Below, in pieces: positions 18,401-23,556 of a stretch of 32,316 nt of DNA (position 1 is its first letter; each line of letters starts with the position of its first letter). The notes under the pieces are model-generated. The model made no database searches. It saw only the letters and a list, made by a program, of their open reading frames with translations, and had not been told where the DNA came from. The stretch comes from an uncultured bacterium (GTDB lineage: Bacteria; Bacillota; Clostridia; Lachnospirales; Lachnospiraceae): contig CAJMSZ010000021.1 of assembly GCA_905216215.1 (NCBI GenBank), positions 1-32,316 of the forward strand, given 5' to 3'. The position numbers were made by a program, and so were the translations under genes.

Positions 18401-19158
18401 CTTCCGGTGGCGGTAATGTAAGCTCAGAATGGACCAGGATGGAACGTGCAGTAAGACTTCCTTATGTCAAACTGGATGCACCTGAGGTTACCTCGGACAC
18501 CAAGAATTATGATTTGACAGTAAAGGTAACCGATACACCGGAGGTACCGGGAGAAGAAAAGACCTGGAAAGCAGCACATACTGTTTTAAAATGGGAAAGT
18601 GTAGACGGAGTTACACTGTATAAACTGAATCTGGATGGAAGCATCGCAGACAACAGTTCACAGGACGGCACCAGAAAGCTGAATGCACAGATACGTATTT
18701 CCGAGCAGGCAGGTAAGACAGTCAAGGTGGAAAAATATGTGCAAAGGCAGGATGAACAGACCAAAGAGTGGAAATGGGTATGGGAGCCAATCGATGAAAA
18801 TGAAGTCATTTATCCGGCAGGAACCCCGGAAACGGCAAAGACGCATACCTTCAATCTGGATAACTACAGTGTACAGATTGATTCCAGCTATGGAACCTAC
18901 AGTGGCGCAAGAATGTATTATAACTTAGAACTTCAGGCACAGCTTGAGGTTGTATTACAGGAAGACGGAGGATTTGCATACACCCTGAAGCTTCCTGATG
19001 TGACAGAGATGTATGCACATGATGGCAGTTCCGTAAAACATACGAACTTTGCAATCACAGACAATGCTAAATTGACAGCAGATGTCATAGAAAATCTGTC
19101 GGGAGTAAGCACAGCATATGTGCCTTCCGAGGAAACAGAAATTAAGTGGAACGAATAG
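9475..19158 (+). CDS. Giant type IV prepilin with GLUG repeats (putative pilus adhesin)
   Basis: This protein of 3227 residues starts with a textbook class III prepilin signal: the leader MKDAKKRG, cleavage before F, Glu at +5 (FTLVE) and a hydrophobic helix ending near residue 35. The ATG at 9475 has AGGTGA five bases upstream; an in-frame GTG at 9466 overlaps that site and is rejected. Residues about 50-490 are non-repetitive and beta-rich. Residues about 500-2050 hold nearly 40 degenerate repeats of the form GG(I/V)-x-G-x-N-x-G-x-I-x-N-C, the GLUG pattern, predicted to stack as a beta solenoid. Residues about 2060-3227 look like a series of Ig or FN3-type beta domains (for example GYQIYVQPYENG and LPKPNVTWSKNW). 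There is no LPxTG or other wall anchor, so the N-terminal pilin helix is the only visible attachment. As first gene of the T4P cluster it is probably a pilus-displayed adhesin; the ligand is unknown. Confidence 0.93.
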   Translation: MKDAKKRGFTLVELIVVLVILSIIMAIAVPFFVNYWRRAEFRKNESNAKTIYLAAESKLTYYRSSGQWEDFQKQIKAEGIVGKSESGKQDANIYAITLDADTYNKERKSSNAVLTLLEDYTYDKEIFKGAIALEIDVDSGEVYSAFYATKCKGLNYASTDEDGYLTMEKRDYESRRKRLLGYYSAEDTVNAVSLKPTRLRITTISLQNSEKLSLNWSTNAGDALDVSYEISFYKDEDKSKLFTMTVSPYDMRSSGWSNAEGTSEGLAMIELKDSSGTGQGSWAFPISYSDNRYSLVLDAMMSAKVQVVLDTQSGVNKTELEKTSSISISRLGEVAADLKEEQNIYATVKATSYAGGSKLVSTTEYRDSEPVSSNTANTMFADATLGSDVKIATFRHLSNIRYYTKKQKTTFTLTGRNMDWSAVGTGFYDFTLSKSRNAEMLTWVGNDKGSILNFPSIKELESNYTLKGNGQRTLISNLHLGEASVIDDEIAEQLQIPQTEFVGLFGKVSGSVQNLTLQNPVLHLLDGENGSHYQSLKGAGIVAGQNAGSLQKVVIKVTGAQKENTVQVSMKNSRSNIIGIGGLIGIIQDAGQSGTHGGQIESSTMDGKIQAELPETSADVNMVSYGIGGVVGYAQMKNTTKASKIRDCVNHAEIKGNLLTGGIVGKLDGDFQGQSGLSSGQFSAIANITGCDSDGLVLCSEASQVSSLTGKYFGGIAGYTNYGLIYKSSSASGRSQGFSFDSSKKNLLLGTYVGGIVGYGNLSLLSNCSTEKGGYILGSDYVGGIAGGMKGDYRVIQADNGVTVTTNRSYVIGKNYVGGIVGQNERNVTLENCVNNGVAAGYGKFVGGIVGYNDKDAKILDCASYLSDYDNSVFNMIVNKWEATADYAGGLAGYNNGNITFTNESQAITVKSVSGIVVGKNYVGGLAGFNDVNGTLDVSYELIGGRVYAYGDCAGGGFGLNASTKILNTKLVVKPRSVQGRYCVGGCIGANIVALEKDTTIANFQTNNSLGLITGEAFCGGLIGYQRTYTGSGEALLASAESLLPGLSTNNLPVSKNASANSYTLTITTVGNSADALTVETNNVPIRADMYAGGILGYCEKNTKLVILNCKNEGNISQNNSEKEVNLETYIKSTEIGQQNLPAEAKNINMHFVGGIIGVNLENHVIEHCTNTGSLSGYSGTGGIVGLNAGLVVNCQLAEHFGNAALSYLGGIAGVNVGNTTQHVYDGNHYMSGTIQNCSTKQGKAIAGRNVVGGIVGWNLQNGMLESDTSYANMIGYGNYIGGISGKNSGVIQVSEEDGTSVRTITSTNGEGIGGIVGLNEEDGKIQTKGDAGQEVVAVGNGVSVTGAAKVGGIAGINQGVIGTGQGSDVQESHWLTCSAQLVRASRGTVGGIVGETTGDISYAINRSANVTAYAGAAGGITATAGKDSHIQNCKGCGNVSSSDGYAAGIASINAGLIQECTVGEADNKLTIYSLGETESGALCAVNNGTIDNSSPVGTKIILDGNATTFGGITGRNHGIVQNVTLGVMPEVNSTSGKLTVGGIAGENEGTIGQRNTTYADIQVNADFDGFDNYRNLGGVVGKNAEGATVQNSTYTGTIREESSAAGNCYGGITGDNQGTLENCAINEIHMEIQGVYTATSTSTTAQKEAASTHAGGIAGKNEENGTIINCTLKDTTDSILKAKYGMLGGIVGFNKGTIQMSGSNLTSQITTVNEEANSEEILQQMNEHARTAGLMADDTYLVWKENAQVENATYNNSNRKASDNRLQMYMSANGSLGGISAYNATTGEINHCVSGNWFLVNKSNAIGVGTGGIIGMNESEKDMSYLVNGAFVGRQISKADTNRFAGGIIGNQNNTTSSDWLIRDCINYGTVYCYNTHYSGGIMGQWTGSGGTIQNCVNYGTLQTTYGTDWVGASAGIVAQLYHAYENQEYNIISSGNYGSIYTREGERRDNKCGANDSAGILGNITTYRANNASQAQNFTVQILDCFNAPGVKIYSGSMASGIFGFLSCDNPDLTSITQSTANVTIRIERCRNMADVLKGFYYTAGIFGDRYGEEAWKNNTIVKDCYSVEVDGNHYFGQNGGNKFPIYGSGNGKGSSKDMQPENRIHNFYVEGVYKENEQHWGYSNVQLGQGVDSLGQGSGSAGNGYYEQGNGKYAMNVFFMYDLTVKQYFVARINERTSSYMTTINGKDAYINDYGYIVDKSGTKRGEVLYYVDNVPYNNTRLYDYVIKDRTNPVFVKARTSWKRLEGMTENDSGEEQILAPKTAEAVIENGKITMNIVPQALPGSTDNKCDPFAYEIEISDGTNTVIHKIYTENGSFTIPSGLNKVSKISVRAVSMYEEVKPSEWLAVDTKNINKVLPDPDIQIELVTDGKAEKGHTYRYRLANLEAYNETDANSNPIYPDWQVKINIQRVGNVILDAENPEATMSVKELDNVTYQMVAQASLKDGTASLAEASKEISVPVNLPYYRPPITLREWTPQLTKNISISGDSLDDLSVKVELDAGNQTMNTPPVYRAELIGTWNGEPDVVFAKEDILTVSAGKATATFTNLPEYIGEASNLKVRIWYAASGLGPVYTYYDVDVADLTDANVKELVNVDADGQETWQYSHSTVLENARVGSEYYFTNYIYHSNELWSWIDAPVLEDTGTTLEPEIGENGELYYQFQWDNGLTDTNPVYKVSLVGIDEDSNGNEREVVIDIGDAYQGGRTLRVDGTDWDYKEVKLKVTRIGDASQKKIGLSSIGIYQTKQRLKQPSQPFVVNTDENELNYQITWAALSSEKGCAGYQIYVQPYENGKPGQAEAIGSVVTPDRQENGIYKETINLEAYAGRRILVYLVAKAEAGGEYLDSTEGVTYELQIPKRLPKPNVTWSKNWVYDIASPLEAESFQSGGLRVSLTADKDSIPPGGSAYLLKAYVYNSEAEANRATDVSAGNYISAYPSTNTPIQMSVKNSREYYHDMENLSITYAGKWIVFYTRISSGGGNVSSEWTRMERAVRLPYVKLDAPEVTSDTKNYDLTVKVTDTPEVPGEEKTWKAAHTVLKWESVDGVTLYKLNLDGSIADNSSQDGTRKLNAQIRISEQAGKTVKVEKYVQRQDEQTKEWKWVWEPIDENEVIYPAGTPETAKTHTFNLDNYSVQIDSSYGTYSGARMYYNLELQAQLEVVLQEDGGFAYTLKLPDVTEMYAHDGSSVKHTNFAITDNAKLTADVIENLSGVSTAYVPSEETEIKWNE
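10975..15630 (+). repeat. GLUG-type repeat array inside giant pilin
   Basis: Coding repeats of about 30-60 residues built around GGIVGxNxG followed by IxNC or similar. I count nearly 40 copies between residues about 500 and 2050, for example GGIVGYNDKD, GGLAGYNNGN, GGIVGLNAGL, GGIAGKNEEN and GGIIGMNESE. The copies differ at most positions and in spacing, and no long identical DNA repeats were noticed, so the array is old rather than recently expanded. Confidence 0.85.
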
Positions 19159-19174
19159 TGGAGTGGAGAAGACC

Positions 19175-20005
19175 ATGGAGTACAGAGGCTGGAAACAGTT
19201 GAAGAAAAATAAGAAAAACGGAATATCAATGGCACTTGTGATATGTGTAGCTGCGTTTTTTACAGCGTTTTCAGCCGCCATTCTGTACACTGCAGGTCTT
19301 CTCACTGCCCAGTCCACACAGAGAATGAAGGAAGAAAGATGTTATCAGCTGGCAAAGAGCTTTTCCGAAGTTCTGACGCAGCAACTTGTGAAATATGAGC
19401 AGAAAGATGATTCGAATGGAGCAAATACCATTTATGCGTATGCTAATAAATTTCTGGATGGAGAGCAATATCTGGAATATGATGCAAAACAGCCGGATGC
19501 AACGAGTTATCATTATGTAGTAAGTACAGCAGATTTAGAGGACATGAATCAGTCAAACATTCTGCCGGAAGGGTATGGAAATATATCCATTACCCTTACC
19601 AAAGAGCAGAATGGAGACGAAAATATTGACAATCTCCATGGTGGAGAAATTGAATTAAAGAATGACGAAGCAAATTACGATACTATCATCAATGAAATTA
19701 AAAATACAACGGTGCGTCAGTATTTGATGACACTAAAGGTAACCGCTTATTATGATGATGTGACGTATACATATAGCACCGAATTTGCCCGCGAGGAAAA
19801 ATACGGTATCCGTTTTACACACAATGGGACTTCCCTTGTATGGGACAGCACCGATATGGTCTGGAGGAAGGGAAACACAGGAGGAGAAATTTATATTCCA
19901 ACTGACACCCCAATTCAGTATGAGTATCAGAAGAACCATACTACTTATTGCAAATTCATTGAAAATACCTACACAGAAGAAGGAGATGCGGGTGCAAATG
20001 AATAA
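19175..20005 (+). CDS. PilX/GspK-like minor pilin
   Basis: A 276-residue pilin-like protein. A basic N-terminus (KKNKKNG) is followed by ISMALVICVAAFFTAFSAAILYT as the hydrophobic helix. Cleavage after Gly16 would leave Ile at +1 and Leu at +5 instead of Glu. Loss of Glu5 is known for GspK, the pseudopilin that caps type II secretion pseudopili, so this may be the cap of the pilus tip complex. The rest is a soluble alpha/beta domain (KEERCYQLAKSFSEVLTQQL, then beta-rich sequence). The ATG at 19175 lies 16 nt after the giant pilin stop and has GGAGAAG upstream; an in-frame ATG at 19118 lies inside the giant gene and is not credible. The gene is in the pilus operon and overlaps the next gene by 8 nt. 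Confidence 0.8.
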   Translation: MEYRGWKQLKKNKKNGISMALVICVAAFFTAFSAAILYTAGLLTAQSTQRMKEERCYQLAKSFSEVLTQQLVKYEQKDDSNGANTIYAYANKFLDGEQYLEYDAKQPDATSYHYVVSTADLEDMNQSNILPEGYGNISITLTKEQNGDENIDNLHGGEIELKNDEANYDTIINEIKNTTVRQYLMTLKVTAYYDDVTYTYSTEFAREEKYGIRFTHNGTSLVWDSTDMVWRKGNTGGEIYIPTDTPIQYEYQKNHTTYCKFIENTYTEEGDAGANE

Positions 20006-20375
20006 GAGGATTAAGCCGAAATCAGGAGAAACGCTGGTTGAAGTTGTGGCGAGTATTTTTATTTTTCTGATTATGATAGGAATTATGCAGGGAGCAATTT
20101 CTTATAGCACTGCTTCCATGAAAAAGAATAAAGAAATCCGCAGGGAAAATGCAGAAATTTTGCAGAACCTTTCCTCTGCTACAACAATGTCAGGTGAAAG
20201 CCAGAACCTTCAGTTTGTCGCGGTCAATTCGACCATGACTACCAAAGGAAATCCAGTTTTTCAGATTCAGGTAAATCTTTGTAGTAAGCTGGTGAATTAT
20301 CGGGATGCAGAAGGCAATGCGCAAAGTACTACCTTTTATCTGTATGGGGCATCACAGGGAGGTGATACTCCTTGA
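19998..20375 (+). CDS. Minor pilin (GspI-like), signal SG/ETLVE
   Basis: A small type IV prepilin of 125 residues: leader MNKRIKPKSG, then ETLVEVVASIFIFLIMIGIMQGAIS as the conserved helix with Glu at +5. The +1 residue is Glu instead of the usual Phe. The small size and the place between a GspK-like and a GspJ-like gene suggest a GspI or PilV role in the tip complex. The ATG at 19998 overlaps the previous stop. AAGGAG at 19980-19985 is 12 nt away, so the in-frame GTG at 19992 (6 nt spacing) may be the true start; it would add two residues. The stop overlaps the next start (TTGA), so translation is coupled. Confidence 0.82.
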   Translation: MNKRIKPKSGETLVEVVASIFIFLIMIGIMQGAISYSTASMKKNKEIRRENAEILQNLSSATTMSGESQNLQFVAVNSTMTTKGNPVFQIQVNLCSKLVNYRDAEGNAQSTTFYLYGASQGGDTP

Positions 20376-21145
20376 TTATTCAGTGGATAACAGCAAAAAA
20401 AGTCAAAATGACTATGCCAAAAGGACACAGACGGCTCCTTAAGGAGAAGCGCAAAAGTGGCACCACATTAGTGGAAATGATTGTGACACTGATGCTCATT
20501 AGTATTATGATGGTAATGGCGGTGGCATCGCTTAGCTCTGCATCCCGTATCTTTGTGCGGATTCAGAAAACACAGTATGCACAGTCCATATTAGATACGG
20601 TAATGATAGAACTACGTGGTCTTACCAAGGATGCAACCGGTTATGTCAAAATATATGAGGAAGGAAGTTGGATTTCCGAATCCCAGGGGACAACTTCCAG
20701 TGGCTCCACTTTGGAATTTCTGACAACGGAAGGATATGCGGTGTTGCTCTCAACAGATGGATGTGAGGTTACCACCTTGTATATTGGAGAGGAACAGACA
20801 GGAGTTTCAGAAAGTGTCCCCAAAGGACGGCTTCTTACCAGATATTATTTCCGTGACAGCAGTACAGGAACCTATAACTATTCCTATGGAACCAGACCCG
20901 TTGCGAGAGCGGTTGCCGAGGCTTACGGAAAAGGATTTTATATGGGAAATTATTTGAAAGTGACCTATTCCTTTCCAAGTGGCACAATGGAAGGAGATAA
21001 AGTGACCAGTGTGGTGGCAAATGTGGAGCTTTACAGCGACGCAGAGTATCAGAATAAAATTGCAGAGGATACTGCTATACTGGAGTTTCGATATGATGTA
21101 AGATGTAAGACAGCAGTCACTGCAATCGCAGGCAGTGCAAATTAA
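20372..21145 (+). CDS. Minor pilin (GspJ/PilW-like), signal SG/TTLVE
   Basis: A prepilin of 257 residues with a long basic leader of 30 residues ending KRKSG, then TTLVEMIVTLMLISIMMVMAV with Glu at +5. After the helix comes IFVRIQKTQYAQSILDTVMIELRGL, typical of GspJ/PilW/ComGF-type minor pilins, then a beta-rich domain. The start is TTG at 20372: GGGAGGTGAT ends five bases before it and the codon overlaps the previous stop. The later ATG at 20408 has no comparable site. It probably forms part of the tip initiation complex with the two genes before it. It is the last minor pilin before the major pilins, and its stop is followed at once by the first hairpin element. Confidence 0.82.
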   Translation: MIIQWITAKKVKMTMPKGHRRLLKEKRKSGTTLVEMIVTLMLISIMMVMAVASLSSASRIFVRIQKTQYAQSILDTVMIELRGLTKDATGYVKIYEEGSWISESQGTTSSGSTLEFLTTEGYAVLLSTDGCEVTTLYIGEEQTGVSESVPKGRLLTRYYFRDSSTGTYNYSYGTRPVARAVAEAYGKGFYMGNYLKVTYSFPSGTMEGDKVTSVVANVELYSDAEYQNKIAEDTAILEFRYDVRCKTAVTAIAGSAN

Positions 21146-21148
21146 TCA

Positions 21149-21180
21149 GGTATAAACGCTCGCACCGAGGCGCTTATATA
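21149..21180 (+). promoter_or_regulatory. Hairpin element copy 1, upstream of pilin 1
   Basis: A 32-nt element starting GGTATAAACGCTCGCACC and ending GGCGCTTATATA. CTCG/CGAG closes a 3-nt loop, then CG/CG and TATAA/TTATA pair around one bulge and one A-C mismatch. It differs from copy 2 at 21719-21750 by one base, a change that keeps pairing as a wobble. No T run follows, so it is not an ordinary terminator. It lies 30 nt ahead of the pilin start. Confidence 0.65.
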
Positions 21181-21209
21181 AATAATCTTCATAAAAAGGA
21201 GTGAGAGGT

Positions 21210-21662
21210 ATGATGAAAAAAATGAAAGAAAACAAGGGAAAGGGGTTTACCCTGGTAGAGCTCATCGTGGTACTTGTTATCCTGGCAATTCTTGCTGCAT
21301 TATTAATTCCGGCATTAACAGGATACATTGACAGAGCAAAAAGAAAAAATGTTGTGGCAGAAACACGTCAGGCGGTGATGGCGGCTCAGACACTTGCAGA
21401 TGAAAAATATGCTGCATTGGTGGTTTCAGATGCAACCGCTATTAAATTTAGTAGAACAAAAGAAACTGATGAAGTGAATGATAATAGTGCAATTATTACC
21501 GAAAAAAGTATTAAGTCATTAGCTGAAGTGGATGGTAATATTATAGAGTTATATATTACAAGTGGTAAGGTAACATTACTTGTTTATGAAAAAAATGGGA
21601 TAAAGTGTACATATAACCCGACATCAACAACGGGAACGGATGGTTCTTATAATGTTGAATAA
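21210..21662 (+). CDS. pilA: Type IV major pilin paralogue 1
   Basis: A prepilin of 150 residues: leader MMKKMKENKGKG, cleavage before F, then FTLVELIVVLVILAILAAL with Glu at +5. The helix and the following YIDRAKRK...VAETRQAVMAAQTL are nearly identical to those of the next gene. The C-terminal domain differs: it is longer and has one Cys near the end (GIKCTYNP), as does its partner. The ATG at 21210 has AAGGAG at 8 nt; the GTG at 21201 overlaps that site and is rejected. Which of the two pilins is the main subunit cannot be told, but both have the size and helix of a major pilin. Confidence 0.9.
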   Translation: MMKKMKENKGKGFTLVELIVVLVILAILAALLIPALTGYIDRAKRKNVVAETRQAVMAAQTLADEKYAALVVSDATAIKFSRTKETDEVNDNSAIITEKSIKSLAEVDGNIIELYITSGKVTLLVYEKNGIKCTYNPTSTTGTDGSYNVE

Positions 21663-21681
21663 TTTTAAATTTCGTAAAGTT

Positions 21682-21711
21682 TTGAAATTAAGTTAATAAA
21701 GATAATATAAA
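21682..21711 (+). promoter_or_regulatory. Candidate promoter of second pilin
   Basis: TTGAAA (21682-21687), an 18-nt spacer and TATAAA (21706-21711). The predicted start, about 21718, falls at the first base of hairpin copy 2, so the hairpin would form the 5' end of the transcript. The 119-nt gap between the pilin genes leaves room for it. Confidence 0.4.
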
Positions 21712-21718
21712 ATAATTT

Positions 21719-21750
21719 GGTATAAACGCTTGCACCGAGGCGCTTATATA
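21719..21750 (+). promoter_or_regulatory. Hairpin element copy 2, upstream of pilin 2
   Basis: It is the same 32-nt element as at 21149-21180, with T for C at 21731. The stem is kept (T-G wobble). It is followed after about 20 nt by the GAGGAGAG ribosome binding site of the second pilin. Flanking non-coding DNA on either side is not conserved between the copies, which argues for selection on the hairpin. Confidence 0.65.
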
Positions 21751-21781
21751 GATACATATTTAAGAAAGAGGAGAGAGAAAA

Positions 21782-22201
21782 ATGTTTAAAAAACTGAAAG
21801 AAAATAAGAAAAAAGGATTCACACTTGTAGAACTTATCGTTGTACTTGTTATCCTTGCAATCCTTGCTGCATTATTAATTCCGGCATTGACAGGATATAT
21901 TGACAGAGCAAAGAGAAAGAGTATTGTAGCAGAAACACGTCAGGCTGTAATGGCAGCACAGACACTATATGATGAAGAAAATGCAAAGTCTAAGACAAAT
22001 ACAGCGGTGACAATTGAAACTGGTGAATTTACGAAAGCAAAAATTAAGAGCTTGTCTGAAGTAAAAGGAACAGTTACGGATGTTACACTTAATGGTAACA
22101 AAATTGGTACATTGACATATGATGACGGCACAAATGTTTGTGTTTATAATCCAAATGCTACAGACAATACAGATGGAGATTATAAGGTAACTGCTAAATA
22201 A
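21782..22201 (+). CDS. pilA: Type IV major pilin paralogue 2
   Basis: A prepilin of 139 residues with leader MFKKLKENKKKG and mature start FTLVELIVVLVILAILAAL, Glu at +5. It is nearly identical to paralogue 1 through residue 60. The C-terminal head then diverges (short Lys/Thr-rich beta domain, VCVYNPNATDNTDGDYKV), sharing the pattern C-x-YNP...TDG near the end. The ribosome binding site GAGGAGAG precedes the ATG. With its own candidate promoter and 5' hairpin it is the best candidate for the main shaft subunit (inference). No terminator follows, so transcription may continue into the next genes. Confidence 0.92.
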   Translation: MFKKLKENKKKGFTLVELIVVLVILAILAALLIPALTGYIDRAKRKSIVAETRQAVMAAQTLYDEENAKSKTNTAVTIETGEFTKAKIKSLSEVKGTVTDVTLNGNKIGTLTYDDGTNVCVYNPNATDNTDGDYKVTAK

Positions 22202-22251
22202 CAAACATTTTAAATGTAAGTATACAATTTATCAAGAAAGGACCCACTCCT

Positions 22252-22716
22252 ATGATTCGAGAACAGGACAAAGACATCAAATTGACCCAAACTAAATATC
22301 GTCTGATTCGAACGGGAGTAGTAGTTCTGACTTTTATCCTGCTGCTTGCTGTGGCTATTGTACCTGGGGTGCTCCGGATTTTATATCGGGCGGACGCTCA
22401 GGTAGCTCTGGGTCATGCAAAATCGGTGCGACTGGCACTCCAGATAACAGGCACAGAAGAGTATGGCAGGAATGGTATTTTTTGTGACGCTTCCCATGAA
22501 GGGGGCGTCACGGAAAGTGTCTGGAAAGATGTCTTGACACTTAGTAAAGCGCCTGGTGATTTTTGGGTACTCCAGGTGGGAGAAGATGGCTATACCGTAA
22601 AGCAGTTTGTATACCAGGAGGGAGAATTTACCATATGGTATCAATCGAATCCGGTTTCTTATACGGTATATCATAATGAAACAATGATAGAACCGGATGA
22701 AGAGCAGGACGAATAG
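22252..22716 (+). CDS. Pilin-like single-pass membrane protein, unknown
   Basis: A 154-residue protein with a basic N-terminus, a hydrophobic segment at about 21-43 (TGVVVLTFILLLAVAIVPGVL) and a small soluble domain with ADAQVALGHAKSVRLALQIT directly after the helix. That helix-to-helix arrangement resembles pilins (compare VAETRQAVMAAQ in the major pilins), but there is no Gly cleavage site and no Glu at +5. It may be an uncleaved pilin relative or an accessory protein. AAAGGA precedes the ATG. It sits between the pilins and the prepilin peptidase, 17 nt before pilD, so a T4P role is likely from context only. Confidence 0.7.
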   Translation: MIREQDKDIKLTQTKYRLIRTGVVVLTFILLLAVAIVPGVLRILYRADAQVALGHAKSVRLALQITGTEEYGRNGIFCDASHEGGVTESVWKDVLTLSKAPGDFWVLQVGEDGYTVKQFVYQEGEFTIWYQSNPVSYTVYHNETMIEPDEEQDE

Positions 22717-22733
22717 GAGACAGAAGAGAAAAA

Positions 22734-23516
22734 ATGATTGGAATACTGGAAAGTATATTGTGGATAATTCGATTTTTATTCGGAGCCTGTATTTTTAGTT
22801 TTTTGACGGTAGTGGCAGACCGGCTTCCACGGAAAGAAAGTGTGGTGAGCGGACGAAGCCATTGTACACAGTGCGGTCGGATTCTCACAGGCTGGGAACT
22901 GATTCCGTGTGTAAGTTATTTAGCCTTGCATGGGAAATGTAAGGGGTGTGGAACGAAGATTCCACGGAGATGCTTATTTGGAGAAATCGCAGGCGGACTT
23001 GCATTTGTAGCCTGTGGGATTTGTTATGGATGTGGAAACCTCGGACTTTTGTCCTTACGGGGTGTGATTGTATTTATTTATCTAGGAATATTATTTGTGA
23101 TTGCCCTGATTGATTGGGACACACAGTTAATTTACGATAGATTTCACGTGATGATTTTGCTTTTGGGAATCGGTAGTATCTGGCTGTTCCCAGAGCATGG
23201 AATTGTGAATAGATTGATTGGTGCATTGATTATTTCAGTGCCGATGCTGGTGCTTGCACTTATGATTCCCGGTGCGTTTGGCGGAGGGGACATCAAGTTA
23301 ATGGCTGCAAGCGGATTATTGCTTGGAACAGCAGCTACGGTATGTGCCATGTTTTTCGGACTTCTCACAGGAGGAGCTTACGGAGCATGGATGTTAAAGA
23401 GTGGAAAACTGGACAAGAAAGACCATTTTGCATTTGGCCCATTTCTTGCCTTAGGACTTGCAGTGGCAGTATTGTGGGGAGATAGAATAGTGGCGTGGTA
23501 TCTGCGCTTTTTATAA
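22734..23516 (+). CDS. pilD: Prepilin peptidase / N-methyltransferase
   Basis: An integral membrane aspartic protease (A24 family) that cleaves prepilin leaders and normally methylates the new N-terminus. All 260 residues fit the family. It has the zinc-type cysteines C44-xx-C47 and C69-xx-C72 in the methylase loop, with an extra C59 between them. The catalytic aspartates lie in ALIDWD (127-129) and GGGD (D186), and there are about seven to eight membrane segments. Its substrates should be the prepilins encoded just upstream, including the giant one. It is directly followed by pilC, 40 nt downstream. Confidence 0.95.
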   Translation: MIGILESILWIIRFLFGACIFSFLTVVADRLPRKESVVSGRSHCTQCGRILTGWELIPCVSYLALHGKCKGCGTKIPRRCLFGEIAGGLAFVACGICYGCGNLGLLSLRGVIVFIYLGILFVIALIDWDTQLIYDRFHVMILLLGIGSIWLFPEHGIVNRLIGALIISVPMLVLALMIPGAFGGGDIKLMAASGLLLGTAATVCAMFFGLLTGGAYGAWMLKSGKLDKKDHFAFGPFLALGLAVAVLWGDRIVAWYLRFL

Positions 23517-23556
23517 AATAGAAAGCCTGAAAATCAGGGAAAGGAAGAAAGAATAT

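Noticed and set aside
21149..21750. c-di-GMP riboswitch upstream of the pilins
   Set aside because: The repeated element is only 32 nt and lacks the GEMM-I/II core sequences; a pilus riboswitch would have fitted the biology but the sequence does not support it.
22204..22225. Palindromic ACATTTTAAATGT after the second pilin as a terminator
   Set aside because: It has almost no loop, only A-T-rich pairs and no T run. It shares a motif with the 9379 inverted repeat, but the match is too short to interpret.
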